A DNA stretch of 64,000 bases from Roseomonas aeriglobus. Its GTDB lineage: Bacteria; Pseudomonadota; Alphaproteobacteria; Sphingomonadales; Sphingomonadaceae. Within the stretch, counting starts at the first letter, position 1, and each line of letters starts with the position of its first letter. The DNA lies in contig JAFHKN010000002.1 in assembly GCA_016937575.1 (NCBI GenBank), forward strand, positions 620,001 to 684,000, written 5' to 3'. A program made the position numbers and the translations under genes. Below, piece after piece: positions 61,456 through 64,000 of the stretch. The notes under the pieces are model-generated. The model was not told the DNA's origin. It saw only the letters and a list, made by a program, of their open reading frames with translations, and searched no databases.

Positions 61456-62328
61456 ATGTATCTCGATATCGACCATCTTTCGTCGGCGCGCCGCGGTGCG
61501 ACCGGACCGGCGATGGCGGCCGACTGGACGATCCTGCTGCCGTTCTTCAACGAACGCGATTATCTGGCAGCGACGATCGCCAGCCTGGCCGCGCAGACCG
61601 TCCGCTTTCGCCTGATCCTGATCGACAATGGATCGACCGACGGCAGCGCGCTGGTCGCGGAAGCCGCCGCGCTTGCGCATGGGCTCGACCACGTCGTGCT
61701 GATCGAACGTGTGCCGGGCAAGGTCGCGGCGTTGAAGGCGGGGCTCGCCTTCGCACGCACGCGCTGGACCGCGACCTGCGACGCCGACACGCTCTACCCG
61801 CCGACCTATCTGGCGGAGGCCGCGCGGCTGTTGTCCCGGCCCGGCTGCGTCGTAGCCGGCGCCTATTTCATCGCGCCCGGCGCCGGCGAAGTCGCCCGCG
61901 GCATCGAAGCGACGGCAATCACGCTGGCCGGCCGGTTGCTGCCGCGCCAGTGCCATGCTGGCGGCGCCGGACAGGCGTTCTGCACCGCCACTCTGCGCAG
62001 CGTCGGCGGCTTCGACCCCGAGCAGTGGAATTACGTGTTGGAGGATCATGAGGTGATCAACCGCACGATGGCGCGCGGATCGATGCTCTATTCGCGCGAC
62101 TTCTGGTGTCGCCCATCGGCGCGGGACCGTGACCGCGAATCGATCCGGTGGACGTTCGTGGAGCGGCTGATGTATGTCCTCGCGGCGCCGTTTGCGGGCG
62201 ACTGGTTCTTCCACGACTTCCTCGGGCCCCGTCTGCGGCAGCGCAAACTGGCCAGCCACCGCATCCGCGAGCGCCAGTTTCAGGTCGACGAAGGGCTTGG
62301 TTTTGCGACGCCTCATCCTGTGCTCTGA
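61456..62328 (+). CDS. GT2-family glycosyltransferase
   Basis: A 290-residue GT-A enzyme. UDP-sugar-binding start TILLPFFNERDYLAATIASL, the DNGSTDGSALV motif, the metal-binding DXD region ATCDADTLYPPTYLAEA, and acceptor/catalytic segment YVLEDHEVINRTM. There is no clear transmembrane segment. ATG 61456 is preferred to 61357, whose extra residues are low-complexity. The stop lies within the start of the next gene. Confidence 0.88.
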   Translation: MYLDIDHLSSARRGATGPAMAADWTILLPFFNERDYLAATIASLAAQTVRFRLILIDNGSTDGSALVAEAAALAHGLDHVVLIERVPGKVAALKAGLAFARTRWTATCDADTLYPPTYLAEAARLLSRPGCVVAGAYFIAPGAGEVARGIEATAITLAGRLLPRQCHAGGAGQAFCTATLRSVGGFDPEQWNYVLEDHEVINRTMARGSMLYSRDFWCRPSARDRDRESIRWTFVERLMYVLAAPFAGDWFFHDFLGPRLRQRKLASHRIRERQFQVDEGLGFATPHPVL

Positions 62329-63106
62329 CGATTTCGCCTTCTCGCGCGCGGTCAGCGAGACGATTGCCGGACTGGCACGCGACGGAAAGCTCAATGCGAT
62401 CAGCTGCATGGCGGTGATGCCCGGCTGGGCGGAGGACAGTGCGCTGCTGCACGATCTGCCCGCGCATGTCGAAATCGGCCTGCACCTGACGCTGACCGAG
62501 GAACGGCCGCTGACTGCCATGCCAGGCTATGCGCCCGACGGCGTCCTGCCGACGATCAACGATGTGACGCAGCGCGCAGGGCGGGGCGATGTGCCGCTCG
62601 ACGAAATCGCACGCGAGGTCACCGCACAGTTCGATGCGTTCATCGCCGCCATGGGCCGCCCACCGACCTTCGTCGACGGGCATCAGCACAGCCACGTCCT
62701 GCCCGGCATCCGCAAGATCGTCCTGGCGGAAACCGCCCGCCGTGCGCCCCAGGCCTGGCTGCGCGATTGTACCGACCGGCTGTCGGCAATGCTCGCGCGC
62801 CCGTTCTTCGGCAAGGCGATCGGCAGCGCCTATCACTCGCGCGGTTTCCGACGCGACGCGGCGAAGCTGGGACTGTCGACCAACGACAGTTTCGCCGGCC
62901 ATTATGATTTCGCGCGCGATTATGGCGACATCCTGCCGCGCTTGTTGCGCAAGCCCGGTCGCCGTCACCTCGTGATGTGCCATCCCGGGGCAGGGGAGCG
63001 GCCCGGCGACACCATCGCCGCGGCCCGTCCGCGCGAAGCCGATGGCTTGCGTGCGACCGACATAACCGACATTGCTGGACGCGAAGGGCTGGCGTTTCCG
63101 GCCTGA
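62303..63106 (+). CDS. ChbG/HpnK-family carbohydrate deacetylase
   Basis: A 267-residue YdjC-type deacetylase: LILCSDDFAFSRAVSETIAG (metal-site Asp-Asp), VEIGLHLTLTEERPL (His ligand), TFVDGHQHSHVLPGI (His cluster) and HLVMCHPGAGE. HpnK members are linked to hopanoid loci; others act on chito-oligosaccharides. The start is TTG 62303, seven bases after GAAGGG, overlapping the GT2 gene by 26 bp; TTG 62297 is also possible. Confidence 0.85.
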   Translation: MRRLILCSDDFAFSRAVSETIAGLARDGKLNAISCMAVMPGWAEDSALLHDLPAHVEIGLHLTLTEERPLTAMPGYAPDGVLPTINDVTQRAGRGDVPLDEIAREVTAQFDAFIAAMGRPPTFVDGHQHSHVLPGIRKIVLAETARRAPQAWLRDCTDRLSAMLARPFFGKAIGSAYHSRGFRRDAAKLGLSTNDSFAGHYDFARDYGDILPRLLRKPGRRHLVMCHPGAGERPGDTIAAARPREADGLRATDITDIAGREGLAFPA

Positions 63107-63127
63107 TCTCAAGGGTTCGGCGACAGC

Positions 63128-63658
63128 GTGGACGACGGCGGCCTGAAGGCCATCTTCCTGGAGCAGCAACCGATGCTGCGACGCCTGCTCGTCGCGCGGC
63201 TCGGCAATGCCGAGGACGCCGAGGATGCGTTGCAGGACATGTGGCTGCGGATCGACCAGCTGGCGCAACGCCCGATCGCCCAGCCCGCCGCCTTCCTCTA
63301 CCGCGTCGCCGCCAACCTGGCGACCGACATGCGCATCGCCGCCGGGCGGCGTGCCGCACGCGATACGGCGTGGCTCGATGATCAGCCCGACGCAAATCAG
63401 ATCCCGAATGCCGAGCGTGTGCTCGCCGCGCGCAGCGAATGGCAGGCGGTCGAAGCGGCGATAGCCGATATGCCCGACCGCATGGCGACCGCGCTCAGGA
63501 TGTTCCGGATCGAGGATCAGTCGCAACGCGCGATCGCCGAACGATTGGGGATCAGCGTCAGCGGTGTCGAGAAGCTGCTGCAGCGGGCATACCGAAAACT
63601 TCACGATCACGTCGAACGCTGTGGTGAGGATCACGGCGAGCCACATCGTCTAGGCTAG
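63128..63658 (+). CDS. FecI-like ECF sigma factor
   Basis: A 176-residue sigma-70 factor with regions 2 (RRLLVARLGNAEDAEDALQD, FLYRVAANLATDM) and 4 (ALRMFRIEDQSQRAIAERLG, ISVSGVEKLLQRAYRKL). It begins with GTG. Directly followed by a fecR gene, the usual pair that controls TonB-dependent receptors; the receptor may lie beyond the window. Confidence 0.93.
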   Translation: MDDGGLKAIFLEQQPMLRRLLVARLGNAEDAEDALQDMWLRIDQLAQRPIAQPAAFLYRVAANLATDMRIAAGRRAARDTAWLDDQPDANQIPNAERVLAARSEWQAVEAAIADMPDRMATALRMFRIEDQSQRAIAERLGISVSGVEKLLQRAYRKLHDHVERCGEDHGEPHRLG

Positions 63659-63675
63659 GAAAGGGAAATCGACGC

Positions 63676-64000
63676 GTGACCGATGATGGCGCAGATCTGA
63701 TGGACCGGGCGATTGCCTGGCACCTGCGCCTTGTCGACGCGGGTGTCGACGACTGGGCGGCGTTCGTCGACTGGCTGGAGGCGGACCCTGCCCATGCTGC
63801 TGCCTATGACCGGGTGGCGATGCGCGACCGCGTCGTGGCTGCAGAGCATTTCCCCCAGGCCGCATCACCGGCCGGGAACGACAATGATGCACCGCTGGCC
63901 GCGCCGCGGCACCGCTGGCGCTGGATCGCCGGTGGTTCGGCGATCGCCGCCGGCCTTGCCGCGGTCATGGTACCGCAGCTGCTGCCGCAAGCTACGGCGT
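63676..64000 (+). CDS. FecR-family anti-sigma factor (truncated by window edge)
   Basis: The first 108 residues of a FecR-like protein: N-terminal cytoplasmic DUF4880 part (AIAWHLRLVDAGVDDWAAFV, WLEADPAHAAAYDRVA) and the start of a transmembrane helix (IAGGSAIAAGLAAVMVPQLL) where the window ends. GTG 63676 starts 17 bases after the sigma stop. Confidence 0.9.
   Translation, partial: MTDDGADLMDRAIAWHLRLVDAGVDDWAAFVDWLEADPAHAAAYDRVAMRDRVVAAEHFPQAASPAGNDNDAPLAAPRHRWRWIAGGSAIAAGLAAVMVPQLLPQATA

Overview
The window is high-GC, gene-dense chromosomal DNA from an alphaproteobacterium, most likely Sphingomonas or a close relative (Sphingomonadales). Grounds: an NDUFA12-family complex I accessory protein, an alphaproteobacterial LexA box, the cysteine-free 41-residue L36 protein, a sphingomonad-style TonB-dependent receptor, Tat-dependent PhoX-like lipoproteins, and many short palindromic intergenic repeats. 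Species assignment is inference; no rRNA gene is present.

Layout. 1-12.9 kb: housekeeping and signalling genes. These are a partial ABC binding protein, NDUFA12, a DUF2155 protein overlapping aat on the other strand, a lipoprotein, a Y-family DNA polymerase with an SOS box, rplK-rplA, a large TonB-dependent receptor, a lone winged-helix regulator, a LytS/LytTR two-component pair, a small lipoprotein and a DUF5872-like basic protein. 13.2-18.3 kb: two tandem Tat-signal PhoX-like lipoproteins; the first has lost most of the motif residues kept in the second. 18.5-32.7 kb: a type II secretion (T2SS) locus. It holds a small accessory trio resembling GspL/M/C, a convergent hicA/hicB pair, a leftward gspG-H-I-C-D block, a rightward gspL-M-E-F block, gspN, a periplasmic binding-protein-like (LpoA-type) gene, and gspJ-K. 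All core components except the prepilin peptidase are present.

32.8-54.2 kb: sdaA, a phasin, gpmA with a small overlapping basic ORF, an M14 carboxypeptidase, two paired envelope proteins, rpmJ, a HAD phosphatase, a GNAT acetyltransferase, dxs, a Phd/YefM-RelE pair, two alpha/beta hydrolases, recN, a ToxR-like membrane regulator, a DUF885 peptidase, a cell-wall hydrolase, tgt, a CDF metal exporter and an EF-hand protein. 54.36-63.1 kb: tRNA-Gly(TCC), then a probable glycolipid/envelope-glycan locus (two deacetylase-like proteins, a flippase-like membrane protein, GT4, GT2 and GT39 glycosyltransferases, an LptF/G-like permease). The right edge holds an ECF sigma factor and a truncated fecR.

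The most striking signal is how palindromic repeats have entered the T2SS locus. One 129-bp element (43 codons) lies in frame inside the gspH prepilin leader; removing it on paper restores a 12-residue leader. Another fills the gspE-gspF gap and supplies the gspF Shine-Dalgarno sequence. A REP pair occupies the gspJ start region. The other main leads are the active/degenerate PhoX pair beside the secretion locus and the convergent arrangement of hicA and hicB.
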